Source: Sulfurimicrobium sp963779055 (GTDB taxonomy: Bacteria > Pseudomonadota > Gammaproteobacteria > Burkholderiales > Sulfuricellaceae). From it: 64,000 nucleotides of DNA. Below the pieces are notes generated by a model. That model ran no database searches. It was not told where the DNA came from and was given only the letters and a program-made list of their open reading frames with translations. Position 1 is the first letter of the stretch, and each line of letters begins with the position of its first letter. Location of the stretch: positions 62,001 to 126,000 of the forward strand of contig CAVZWN010000002.1 of NCBI GenBank assembly GCA_963779055.1. The letters are read 5' to 3'. Positions 38,743 through 48,088 of this stretch are shown here, piece after piece. Position numbers and translations under genes: made by a program.

Positions 38743-40771
38743 CTAGCTCATGCCATTGTGGCGCAGCAGCGCATCCATCGAGGGTTCGCGGCCACGGAAG
38801 GCAACGAAGGATTCCAGCGCGCTGCGGCTGCCGCCCATGCCGAGAATCTCACTCCAGAAGTGGTGGCCGATTTCTTCATTGAGCACACCATTTTCCTCGA
38901 ACAGACTGTAGGCGTCGGCCGACAGCACCTCCGCCCACTTGTAGCTGTAATAGCCCGCGCCATAGCCGCCGGCGAAAATGTGCGAGAAATTGTTGGGGAA
39001 GCGGTTGAAGGCAGGCGGAATGATCACGGCGATCTGGCTGCGGATACGGTCCAGCAGTTGCAGCGGGGTGTCCTTGCCCGCCGGGTCGAAGTCATGATGC
39101 AGATGCATGTCGAACAGGGCAAATTCGAGCTGGCGCACGGTCTGCAAGCCGCCCTGAAAGTTCTTGGCGGCCAGCATCTTGTCGAATAACTCGCGCGGCA
39201 GGGTGGCGCCCGTATCCACGTGTTTCGCCATATGCTTGACTACATCCCATTCCCAGCAGAAATTTTCCATGAACTGGCTGGGCAGTTCCACGGCATCCCA
39301 TTCCACGCCGTTGATGCCGGACACGCCGAGGTCTTCCACCCGGGTCAGCACGTGATGCAGACCATGGCCGAACTCGTGGAACAGGGTGATCACTTCGTCG
39401 TGGGTGAATAAGGCTGGCTTGTTGCCGACCGGAGCGGAAAAGTTGCAGTTGAGATAGGTCACCGGCACCTGGATGCCGGATTCCTTTCTGCGCCGCGTGA
39501 TGGCGTCGTCCATCCACGCCCCGCCGCGCTTGTTCTGGCGTGCGTAGAGGTCGAGGTAGAACTGGCCGATGAGCTGCGCCCTGGCTGTCGCGGATGTCGA
39601 AAAACTTCACATCCGGATGCCACACCGGCGCGCTGGAAGCGCTGATGGAAAGACCATAAATGGTTTCCACCACCTTGAACATGCCCGGCAGGACCTGGTT
39701 TTCCGGGAAATACTGCTTCACTTCCTGATCGGAAAAAGCATAGCGCTTAACGCGCAGTTTTTCGCTGGCATAGGCGATGTCCCATGCCTCGATCTGGTCC
39801 ATGGCCATTTCCTCGCGTGCGAACTGGCGCAGCTCGGCCAGATCGCGCTCGGCGTAGGGCCTGGCGCGTGCGCCCAGCTCATTGAGAAAATCCATTACCT
39901 GCTGCGGCGTCTCCGCCATCTTGGTGGCCAGAGATTCTTCGGCGTAGCTCTTGAAGCCCAGCAGTTGCGCGGCCTCGCGCCGCAACTGGAGAATCTGGGT
40001 GATCAGCGCAGTATTGTCCAGCTCGGGCTTGCCGAATTCGGAAGCGCGGGTGACGTAGGCGGTGTACATCTGTTCGCGCAATTTGCGGTTCTCGCCGTAC
40101 TGCAGGACGGGGAGATAGGAAGGCATGTGCAGGGTGAATTTCCAGCCTGTCTTGCCATCCACTTCGGCGGCCTCACGCGCCACCTGCAGTGCATCGGCGG
40201 GAATGCCCGCCAGTTCGGCTTCGTTCTCGATAAAGAGGGCAAACGCATTGGTGGTGTCGAGCAGGTTTTCCTCGAATTTGGCGGAGAGAGTGGAGAGTTC
40301 TTCCTGAATGGCCTTGAAACGGGCCTGTTTCTCTGCCGGCAAATCGGCGCCGCCGAGGACGAAGTCGCGCAGCTCGTTTTCCACGATCTTTTTCTGCGCC
40401 GGAGTCAGCGCCGTAAATACCGCCGAAGCCTTGAGCGCCTTGAATTTGTCGAACAGGCCCTGGTTCTGCGACAGGTCGGCATAAAAGGCGGTGAGGTTGG
40501 GCAGGTTGGCGTTGTAGACCTCGCGCAGTTCCGGCCCGTTGGTCACGGCGTTGAGGTGGGAAACCTGGCCCCAGGCACGCGAAAGCTGCTCGTTGGCATC
40601 TTCCATCGGGCGCACGAAATTTTCCCATTCTGGCGGTGCGGTGTCGGCTACCAGCTTCTCTATCAGCGCGCGGTTACTGGCGATCAGCTGTTCCACCGCC
40701 GGGGTGACATGCGCCGGCTTGATATCGGGAAAGCGCGGCAGGCCGGAGAAATCGAGCAAAGGATTGGTCAT
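38743..40771 (-). pseudogene. prlC: Oligopeptidase A, one frameshift
   Basis: M3-family zinc metallopeptidase. The frame from 40771 (MTNPLLDFSGLPRFPDIKPA) runs to FFDIRDSQG. At about 39577 one extra base breaks it. The sequence then continues in the next frame as QLIGQFYLDLYARQNKRGGA and on to the stop at 38743. The zinc motif HEFGHGLHH and the downstream Glu are in the second part. Without the extra base the enzyme has 675 residues, the normal size. It degrades short peptides in the cytoplasm. Both halves are otherwise perfect, so a sequencing error is likely. Confidence 0.9.
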
Positions 40772-40840
40772 GTTGTCTGAGGTCCGTGAATAGAAGCGAA
40801 TTGATTATACTATCTGGGTATCCATGACCAGACTTCAAGC

Positions 40841-41368
40841 ATGAAACCGAATATCGCAGCTTATCAGGGCATTGCCCCGCGCCTCGCTGACGGCGTGTTT
40901 GCCCACGACAGCGCGCACATCATCGGCGATGTCACCATCGGCGCGCGTTCGTCCGTCTGGTGCGGCGCGGTGATTCGCGGTGACGTCAACCGCATCCGCA
41001 TCGGCGCCGAAACCAACATCCAGGATCTGAGCGTGCTGCATGTCAGCCACAAAAACGCAGCCCGGCCAGAGGGCGCGCCCCTGCTGATCGGCGACCGCGT
41101 GACCGTGGGCCACCGGGTCATTCTGCACGGCTGCGAGATCGGTGATGAATGCCTGATCGGCATGGGCGCCATCGTCATGGACCATGCCGTGCTGGAACCG
41201 CATGTCCTGCTCGGCGCGGGCAGTCTGGTGCCGGAAGGCAAGCACTTGCGCGGGGGTTATCTGTATCTGGGCAGTCCGGTGCGTGAAGTGCGCCCGCTGA
41301 CGGCGGAAGAACTGGCCTACTTCAGTTATTCGGCAGCGCATTATGTCCGGTTGCAGCAGAGCTACTGA
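40841..41368 (+). CDS. Gamma-carbonic-anhydrase family protein
   Basis: Left-handed beta-helix protein of 175 residues built of hexapeptide repeats (VWCGAVIRGDVNRIRIGAET). The three metal-binding His are in VLHVSH, TVGHRV and ILHGC. It is of the YrdA/CaiE type. Carbonic anhydrase activity is unproven for most such proteins. It is divergent from prlC with a short shared promoter region. Confidence 0.9.
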   Translation: MKPNIAAYQGIAPRLADGVFAHDSAHIIGDVTIGARSSVWCGAVIRGDVNRIRIGAETNIQDLSVLHVSHKNAARPEGAPLLIGDRVTVGHRVILHGCEIGDECLIGMGAIVMDHAVLEPHVLLGAGSLVPEGKHLRGGYLYLGSPVREVRPLTAEELAYFSYSAAHYVRLQQSY

Positions 41369-41394
41369 CATGGAAGTGGTGAGACAGGCTTTTA

Positions 41395-41516
41395 AACCCC
41401 TCCCACCCTCCCAACCCCACCCATCCTCCCCTTGTCAGGGGAGGGGCGGATTGGGGAGGGGCACATTGGGGAGGGGCAGTCGCCTCCCCCCTGATAAGGG
41501 GGGATTGAGGGGGGTT
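41395..41516 (-). repeat. G/C-tract palindromic repeat, copy 4
   Basis: A 122-base copy between the carbonic-anhydrase-like gene and tonB, oriented like copies 2 and 3. It has an extra duplication of GGGGAGGGGCA in the centre, so it is longer than copy 1. It ends 31 bases before the tonB start. Confidence 0.88.
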
Positions 41517-41547
41517 AGTGCCGAGGCAGGTTTCACCACCCCAGGCG

Positions 41548-42267
41548 ATGAAAGCCGCAATGCCCGCTAACGTAAAGCTTGCGCAGCATGATTCCGCCAC
41601 CGCAACAGCTGAAAAATTCGCGCTGACCCTGGCTGCTTCGCTGATTCTCCACTTTGCCCTGATTTTCGGCCTGCAAGTCCGTGCCGCGCCTTCTTCCAGC
41701 CATGTCAGCCGGGTGATTCAGGCGCGTCTGGCAGAGGAACCTGCCGAGGTTGCCGCCGTGATCAGCGCATTGCCAGCCGAGCCGGAATCCCTGCTGGCCC
41801 AGGCGCAGGAAGCCCCCTTGCCCCCGCCCGAGCCGCCCGCTGTCGAAGCGCTGGCCGCCACGCCACCCGCCAGTGCCGCAGCGCCTGAAAACAAAACCGA
41901 CCTCCCCAGTATCGAGCTTCCCCTGATTGAGGATCCTACCTATTACCCGGCCATGGAGGTGGATGTTCACCCCACGGCTTTGCAGCTTGTTCAGCCCCCA
42001 TACCCGGATGAGGCGGCCAGCGCCAACGTTACAGGCAGCGTAGTGCTGGTCCTGTTGCTGGACGAAAGCGGCAAGGTGCAAGAGCTCTCGGTGGAAGAGG
42101 CCAATCCGCCCGGGATGTTCGAACAGTCCGCCCTGGACGCATTCCGCAACGCCCGTTTTTCTCCCGCCCAGCGCCAGGGGCGCGTGGTGAAAAGCCGGAT
42201 GCGCATCAAGGTCAGTTACGAATTGCCGGACAAGACCGCCCCGGTTGACAAGGCAAAACAAAAATGA
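41548..42267 (+). CDS. Energy transducer TonB
   Basis: TonB-like protein of 239 residues. One N-terminal anchor (FALTLAASLILHFALIFGLQ) is followed by a periplasmic Pro/Ala/Glu-rich spacer (about 60-140). The C-terminal TonB domain (VQPPYPDEAASANVTGSVVL) ends near KVSYELPDK. The start at 41548 is uncertain; ATG 41560 is equally possible. No ExbB or ExbD genes are nearby. It presumably powers outer-membrane receptors. Confidence 0.82.
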   Translation: MKAAMPANVKLAQHDSATATAEKFALTLAASLILHFALIFGLQVRAAPSSSHVSRVIQARLAEEPAEVAAVISALPAEPESLLAQAQEAPLPPPEPPAVEALAATPPASAAAPENKTDLPSIELPLIEDPTYYPAMEVDVHPTALQLVQPPYPDEAASANVTGSVVLVLLLDESGKVQELSVEEANPPGMFEQSALDAFRNARFSPAQRQGRVVKSRMRIKVSYELPDKTAPVDKAKQK

Positions 42268-42280
42268 GATAAACACGCCT

Positions 42281-42334
42281 TGCGCCGATTTGATATCAGC
42301 TTGCGGGCGCGTTAAAAATACGGCTAAAGCGAGG
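42281..42334 (+). promoter_or_regulatory. SAM-II-type riboswitch of metK
   Basis: The leader contains GCGCC at 42282-42286 pairing with GGCGC at 42306-42310. The enclosed loop reads GATTTGATATCAGCTTGCG, and TTAAA and CGGCTAAAGC follow downstream. This order (GATTT, TTGC, closing stem, TAAA, GCTAAA) is the SAM-II aptamer pattern, with the 3' strand forming a pseudoknot into the loop. The gene downstream makes SAM, so feedback shut-off is expected. Recognised by eye from the consensus. Confidence 0.8.
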
Positions 42335-42336
42335 AC

Positions 42337-42371
42337 AACCCCGTTTTAGCCGCCGCTAAACGGGGTTTTTG
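42337..42371 (+). terminator. Regulatory terminator of the metK leader
   Basis: AACCCCGTTTTAGC and GCTAAACGGGGTT form a strong hairpin with one bulged T, followed by TTTTT. The stretch GTTTTAGCCG (42343-42352) can instead pair with CGGCTAAAGC (42321-42330) of the aptamer over ten base pairs, one of them G-U. That gives a ready antiterminator. Confidence 0.85.
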
Positions 42372-42386
42372 CTTTTTGAGGGTTTT

Positions 42387-43550
42387 ATGAACGAATATCT
42401 GTTTACTTCAGAATCGGTGTCCGAAGGTCATCCCGACAAGGTCGCGGATCAAATTTCTGACGGCGTGCTCGACGCCATCCTGTCCCAGGACCCATATGCC
42501 CGCGTGGCCTGCGAAACGCTGGTGAACACCGGCCTGGTAGTGCTGGCGGGCGAAATCACGACCACCGCCGTGGTGGACTATGCCCAGGTGGCGCGCGACA
42601 CCATCAAGCGCATCGGCTATGACGAATCCGCCGGTGGCTTCGACTATCGCAGCTGCTCGGTGCTGACCGCCATCGACAAGCAGTCTCCCGATATCGCCCA
42701 GGGCGTGAACGAAGGCCAGGGCCTCGACCCCGACCAGGGCGCCGGCGACCAGGGCCTGATGTTCGGCTTTGCCTGTGACGAAACCCCGCAGCTTATGCCT
42801 GCGCCGATCTACTACGCCCACCGACTCATGCAGCGCCAGGCCGAAGTGCGCAAGGATGGCCGTTTGCCTTGGCTGCGTCCGGACGCCAAGTCCCAGGTGA
42901 CTTTCCGTTATGTGGATGGCAAACCGGTGAGCGTGGATGCCGTGGTGCTGTCCACCCAGCATTCGGAAGATATCCAGTACCAGACGCTGACCGAGGCGGT
43001 GATCGACGAAATCATCAAGCCGGTGTTCCCCGATCACATGCTGACGCACGACACCAAATACTTCATCAACCCGACCGGGCGTTTTGTGATCGGCGGCCCG
43101 ATGGGTGACAGCGGCCTGACCGGGCGCAAGATCATTGTCGATACTTACGGCGGTGCTGCGCACCACGGCGGCGGCGCGTTCTCCGGCAAGGACCCGTCCA
43201 AGGTGGACCGTTCTGCCGCTTATGCCGGTCGCTACGTGGCGAAGAATATCGTTGCCGCCGGTCTGGCCAAGAAATGCGAAGTGCAGGTGGCCTACGCCAT
43301 CGGCGTCGCCAGGCCGGTTTCCATGATGGTCAACACCTTCGGCACCGGCAAGATCAGCGACGACAAGATTGTCGAACTGATCCAGAAGCACTTCGACTTG
43401 CGTCCCAAGGGCATTGTTCTCGCGCTCGACCTGCTGCGCCCGATTTATGCCAAGACCGCCGCCTATGGCCACTTTGGCCGCGACGAGCCGGAGTTCTCAT
43501 GGGAGAGCACGGATAAAGCAGACGCGCTGCGCTCGGATGCAGGGGTGTAA
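42387..43550 (+). CDS. metK: S-adenosylmethionine synthetase
   Basis: Makes SAM from methionine and ATP; 387 residues, the usual length. Motifs: SEGHPDKVADQISD with the ATP-site His, GAGDQGLMFG, and GGGAFSGKDPSKVDRSAAY with the metal- and phosphate-binding loop. The start at 42387 (MNEYLFTSES) has GAGGG four bases upstream. It is first in the metK-ahcY-metF group and lies behind a SAM-II-like switch. Confidence 0.98.
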   Translation: MNEYLFTSESVSEGHPDKVADQISDGVLDAILSQDPYARVACETLVNTGLVVLAGEITTTAVVDYAQVARDTIKRIGYDESAGGFDYRSCSVLTAIDKQSPDIAQGVNEGQGLDPDQGAGDQGLMFGFACDETPQLMPAPIYYAHRLMQRQAEVRKDGRLPWLRPDAKSQVTFRYVDGKPVSVDAVVLSTQHSEDIQYQTLTEAVIDEIIKPVFPDHMLTHDTKYFINPTGRFVIGGPMGDSGLTGRKIIVDTYGGAAHHGGGAFSGKDPSKVDRSAAYAGRYVAKNIVAAGLAKKCEVQVAYAIGVARPVSMMVNTFGTGKISDDKIVELIQKHFDLRPKGIVLALDLLRPIYAKTAAYGHFGRDEPEFSWESTDKADALRSDAGV

Positions 43551-43563
43551 GACTAAAGAGATA

Positions 43564-43686
43564 AACCACGGGGCACGGAGAAAGGAACCCCCCTCAATCC
43601 CCCCTTGTCAGGGGGGAAGCCTTGAGCTCCTCCCCTGACAAGGGGAGGTTGGGAGGGGTTGGATTTTTCTCCATGCCTCCGTGGTT
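43564..43686. repeat. CCACGGAG inverted-repeat element, copy 3 (split by a G/C-tract repeat)
   Basis: AACCACGGGGCACGGAGAAA on the left and TTTCTCCATGCCTCCGTGG on the right are inverted copies. The interior from 43586 to 43660 is a complete 75-base copy of the G/C-tract repeat. The outer element thus hosts the inner one. Confidence 0.85.
43586..43660 (+). repeat. G/C-tract palindromic repeat, copy 5
   Basis: 75 bases, the same length and orientation as copy 1 inside metH, with the same AACCCCCC and GGGAGGGGTT ends. It sits within the CCACGGAG-type element at 43564-43686. Confidence 0.92.
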
Positions 43687-43707
43687 CAACAAGATTTTCA
43701 GATCAAA

Positions 43708-43785
43708 ACCCCCTCCGAGGGGCGCTGCGACCCTGTCAACGGGGCCAGGCTCGGAGCGGGATCATCGTAACAACTGCGCCCATTC
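43708..43785 (+). promoter_or_regulatory. SAH riboswitch of ahcY
   Basis: The conserved core CTCCGAGG-GGCGCTGCGACC and GCCAGGCTCGGAG is present, forming P1 with CTCCGAG/CTCGGAG. A downstream TGCGCC (43775-43780) can pair with GGCGC (43721-43725) as the P4 pseudoknot. SAH binding turns such switches on, raising ahcY expression. It ends about 23 bases before the start codon. Confidence 0.92.
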
Positions 43786-43807
43786 AGAAACTTGAATGGA
43801 GAAACAG

Positions 43808-45208
<1,401 letters not shown>

Positions 45209-45213
45209 TGTTT

Positions 45214-45286
45214 GCCACAGAGAACACAGAGAACACAGAGACAACCGGTCTTTGTATTTCTCTGTGTTCTCTGTGAACTCTGTGGC
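45214..45286. repeat. CCACAGAG inverted-repeat element, copy 4
   Basis: GCCACAGAGAACACAGAGAA and its inverted partner TCTCTGTGAACTCTGTGGC (ending 45286) enclose a short loop. It fills the gap between ahcY and metF and could form a long stem in the mRNA. Confidence 0.85.
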
Positions 45287-45294
45287 TAAAAAAC

Positions 45295-46128
45295 ATGAAC
45301 AACCAACCCATCCTGAGCTTTGAGTTTTTCCCCCCTAAAACCCCCGAGGGCATGGACAAGCTGCGCGCCACACGCCAGCAGCTCGCCCAGCTCAACCCTG
45401 AATTTTTCTCTGTGACTTTCGGCGCCGGTGGCTCCACCCGCGACCGCACGCTGGAAACCGTGATCGAAATCCAGCAGGAAGGCCACAAGGCCGCGCCGCA
45501 CCTTTCCTGCATCGGCTCCACACGGGAAAATATCCGCGCCATCCTTAATGAGTACAAAAGCCATGGCATCCGGCACATCGTTGCCCTGCGCGGCGATCTA
45601 CCCTCCGGCACCCAGGACGTGGGTGAATTCCGCTATGCCAACGAACTAGTGGCTTTCATCCGCGCGGAAACCGGTGACGATTTCCACATCGAAGTGGCGG
45701 CCTACCCCGAGTACCATCCCCAGGCGCAGTCCGCCCAGGCTGATCTCGCCAACTTCAAGCGCAAGGTCGATGCTGGCGCCAACGCGGCGATCACGCAGTA
45801 TTTCTACAATGCCGATGCCTACTTCAACTTCCGCGACGAATGCGACGCCATGGGGATAGCCATCCCCATCGTGCCGGGCATCATGCCGATCAGCAATTTC
45901 TCTCAACTGGCGCGCTTCTCCGATGCCTGCGGCGCTGAAATCCCGCGCTGGCTGCGCCTCAAGATGCAGGGCTATGGCGACGACACGGCTGCAATCCGCG
46001 CCTGCGGTCTGGACGTTGTGACCGCCATGTGCGACCGCCTGCTGCAGGGCGGCGCGCCGGGGCTGCATTTCTACACGCTCAACCAGGCGGGGCTGATCAC
46101 TACTATCTGGCAACGGCTGGGGCTGTAG
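45295..46128 (+). CDS. metF: Methylenetetrahydrofolate reductase
   Basis: Flavoenzyme of 277 residues that produces 5-methyltetrahydrofolate for MetH. The N-terminal ILSFEFFPPKT, THF-binding HIVALRGDLP and GIMPISNFSQLARFSDACGA motifs match the family. It begins 86 bases after ahcY, with a palindromic element between. No ribosome binding site is evident; the upstream bases belong to the repeat. Confidence 0.96.
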   Translation: MNNQPILSFEFFPPKTPEGMDKLRATRQQLAQLNPEFFSVTFGAGGSTRDRTLETVIEIQQEGHKAAPHLSCIGSTRENIRAILNEYKSHGIRHIVALRGDLPSGTQDVGEFRYANELVAFIRAETGDDFHIEVAAYPEYHPQAQSAQADLANFKRKVDAGANAAITQYFYNADAYFNFRDECDAMGIAIPIVPGIMPISNFSQLARFSDACGAEIPRWLRLKMQGYGDDTAAIRACGLDVVTAMCDRLLQGGAPGLHFYTLNQAGLITTIWQRLGL

Positions 46129-46150
46129 TCCGTTCGCGCCACTCGCGTCA

Positions 46151-46271
46151 AACCCCCTCTAACTCCCCCTTATCAGGGGGAGAACCAGACCCCTCCCAGA
46201 ACTAAGCTTATCCCCAAGTTCACCCCTCCCCGATCCGCCCCTCCCCTGACAAGGGGAGGATGGGGGGGGTT
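46151..46271 (+). repeat. G/C-tract palindromic repeat, copy 6
   Basis: AACCCCCTCTAACTCCCCCT to GGGGGGGTT, about 121 bases, more diverged than the others, with an inserted central part. It lies between metF and the toxin-antitoxin strip. Apart from it, the gap 46129-46388 holds nothing recognisable. Confidence 0.8.
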
Positions 46272-46388
46272 GAGAGGCTGAGGCAATAATGCGAACGATC
46301 TGCTGTCGTTTTCACCTGAATACAAACGCTTTCAATGGACGAAGGTTCGCGCTAAATTCTACGACAAATGTAGTAACGGAGATTTTAG

Positions 46389-46676
46389 ATGAGCCCCACA
46401 ACCTCCATTCACATCGACCAGAAACTCTACGAGCAGGCCCAAGCCGACGCCGTTGCAGAGCACCGCTCGATTGCCGGGCAGGCCGAGTTCTGGGCCAAGC
46501 TGGGTCGCACTGCGCTCGACAACCCTGACCTTCCCGTGGGCTTCATCGCCGAGGCGCTGGTGTCCATGGCGGAGTTGCGTGAGCGGCTATGTCGTACTGT
46601 ATGCCAACGAAGGGTAAAGGGTGGCCGTTCTGGCAGCCCGTCATCAGCGGGAAGCAGACCACTAGACAGAGTTTAA
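46389..46676 (+). CDS. ParD-like antitoxin, C-terminus altered
   Basis: The first 65 residues (MSPTTSIHIDQKLYEQAQAD...EALVSMAELRE) are a typical ParD-like antitoxin with a ribbon-helix-helix type N-terminus. After MAELRE the frame runs into a basic, Ser/Arg-rich tail of about 25 residues unlike the family. A one-base shift near 46590 would give a short end (SGYVVLYANEG) instead. Either the 3' end has been replaced or there is a frameshift. No ParE-type toxin follows. The gene is likely a remnant in the accessory strip. Confidence 0.6.
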   Translation: MSPTTSIHIDQKLYEQAQADAVAEHRSIAGQAEFWAKLGRTALDNPDLPVGFIAEALVSMAELRERLCRTVCQRRVKGGRSGSPSSAGSRPLDRV

Positions 46677-46692
46677 AAGACTGTAGCCCCCT

Positions 46693-46878
46693 ATTGTTCA
46701 TGACGTTATCAAACGGCTGGAGGGCGAAGGCTGGGTTCTGGTGCGGGTCAAAGGCTCGCACCACCAATTCAGGCATACCGACAAACCCGGGCTGGTTACG
46801 GTTCCACACCCCCGTACAGATATCATGATCGGAACTCTACGTAGCATTTATCGTCAAGCTGACTGGAAATGGAGGTAA
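46693..46878 (+). CDS. HicA-family toxin with no standard start codon
   Basis: A complete HicA body: DVIKRLEGEGWVLVRVKGSH, with the catalytic His of GSHHQF and then LVTVPHPRTDIMIGTLRSIY. The stop is at 46876-46878, two bases before hicB. The frame is closed by TAG at 46684-46686, and no ATG, GTG or TTG lies in frame before DVIK. ATT at 46693 is the only near-cognate start at the right place and would give 61 residues. Either a rare ATT start is used or the start codon is lost. HicA is an mRNA interferase. Confidence 0.7.
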   Translation: MVHDVIKRLEGEGWVLVRVKGSHHQFRHTDKPGLVTVPHPRTDIMIGTLRSIYRQADWKWR

Positions 46879-46880
46879 TT

Positions 46881-47279
46881 ATGCGATTCGCCCTGGCTCT
46901 GCACACTGACGATGGCGTGAAATACGGCGTCACTGTTCCCGACCTTCCCGGCTGCTTCTCGGCAGGCGATACGCTCGACGATGCCATCGAAATGGCCCGG
47001 GAGGCCATTGATTTGCATTGCGAAGGCAGTGCTGAAGAAGGGTTTGAGATCCCCTCCCCGCGCCCTTTGTCAGAGCATCAAGCCGACCCGTTATTGGCCG
47101 ATGCCGTATGGGCGATCATCGAGGTGGACGTGGAGAAATATCTTTCGAGGCCTGTCCGCCTGAATATCTCTTTGCCGGAAGGGTTGGTGCGCACCATTGA
47201 TGCCTACACCGAGTCCCACCATCTCACCCGCTCCGGCTTCCTCGCCAAGGCTGCTCAGGATGCTATGCGCGCTGGATGA
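46881..47279 (+). CDS. HicB-family antitoxin
   Basis: Antitoxin of 132 residues starting at ATG 46881, with GGAGG five bases upstream inside hicA. The N-terminal partial RNase H-like fold (KYGVTVPDLPGCFSAGDTLDDAI) binds HicA. The C-terminus (VRLNISLPEGLVRTIDAYTES) is a ribbon-helix-helix DNA-binding part. It appears intact. The 160 bases after it hold no gene. Confidence 0.88.
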   Translation: MRFALALHTDDGVKYGVTVPDLPGCFSAGDTLDDAIEMAREAIDLHCEGSAEEGFEIPSPRPLSEHQADPLLADAVWAIIEVDVEKYLSRPVRLNISLPEGLVRTIDAYTESHHLTRSGFLAKAAQDAMRAG

Positions 47280-47440
47280 GTCCTCATAATACGAGCTTGA
47301 CAGCGGCTCGTCGCACTGAAAGCCCGCGCGGGGCGCAATATCCAACAGACATTGCGCCGGATACGCTCAGTCTGGTCCAATGCTAGCTTATTGCACCCTG
47401 CTCTGGCTGCGATTATTGCGCCCTGCACACCATAAACGCC

Positions 47441-47711
47441 TTAACGAAAAACTTCTTTCTGGTGGCCCACGCGCAAGACCAGGATAAGCACCGTTTCATC
47501 ATGAATATCGCAGATCAGCCGATAATCCCCGATGCGATATTTCCAGTAGCGGCCAAGCTCTTCTCCGCGTAGCACCTGACCCAGGACTCGGGGGTTTTCC
47601 AGTGGCGCAATACGTTCCCGCACGGTTTTGATGATTCTGGCCTGGGCCAGTTTTGTCGAGGCGCTTCAACTCCTACAGGGCGCGGGGGTCGAATTCAATC
47701 CGCCAGGCCAA
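47441..47711 (-). pseudogene. RelE-family toxin, nonsense codon plus frameshift
   Basis: Starting at TTG 47711 the frame reads LAWRIEFDPRAL, then TAG (47673-47675) where AAG would continue to ELKRLDKT. One extra base near 47647 shifts the frame, after which AQARIIKTVRERIAPLENPR leads on to GYRLICDIH-type and HQKEVFR ends. Corrected, it is 89 residues, the normal RelE length. Two separate lesions argue for real decay rather than sequencing error. Confidence 0.8.
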
Positions 47712-47811
47712 GGTCACGCTCTATCTGATCAAGAGGAATGGCGGGTAATGGATCCCCTCTGCGCGCCTCGGCAAGGTAATAAGGCGAGAAGAAAGCAGCA
47801 CGCTTTTCCCC
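47695..47811 (-). pseudogene. Antitoxin C-terminal remnant upstream of relE
   Basis: A 38-residue open stretch (AAFFSPYYLAEARRGDPLPA...ERDLGLAD) without a start codon ends in a TGA that overlaps the relE start, as antitoxin genes do. Upstream it is closed by TGA at 47812-47814, near the start of a tandem repeat. The N-terminal half is missing. The exact antitoxin family cannot be told. Confidence 0.6.
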
Positions 47812-47838
47812 TCACCCTTCGGCTACGCTCAGGGCAGG

Positions 47839-47909
47839 CCCATCACCCATCACCCATCACCCATCACCGCTCACCGCTACTCACCGCTCACCGCTCACCG
47901 CTCACCGCC
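47839..47909. repeat. Heptamer tandem repeat
   Basis: Four perfect copies of CCCATCA (47839-47866) are followed by CCGCTCA units, one of them expanded to CCGCTACTCA, to about 47909. The array lies beside the truncated antitoxin and about 180 bases before the porin gene. Confidence 0.9.
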
Positions 47910-48088
47910 CTCAAGTGTTGCACAAAAACCACACAATCTTCCGCCGTGTTGCGAAAACCGCAAATTCACCTTGCCAGCGACATTAACAATTTGCAAGAAT
48001 GGCTTCAACTTCTCAATTAGAGAGAGGTTAAGTGGCAGGGCAACCTCCACTAAGCAACTCTAAAATCGAATCCATTAGGAGATTTACT

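Noticed and set aside
46589..46828. 79-residue frame between the ParD-like gene and hicB
   Set aside because: It is out of frame with the HicA body that the same bases encode well, and has no family resemblance.
47839..47909. Possible CRISPR array
   Set aside because: Units are seven bases with no spacers, and no cas genes are in the window.
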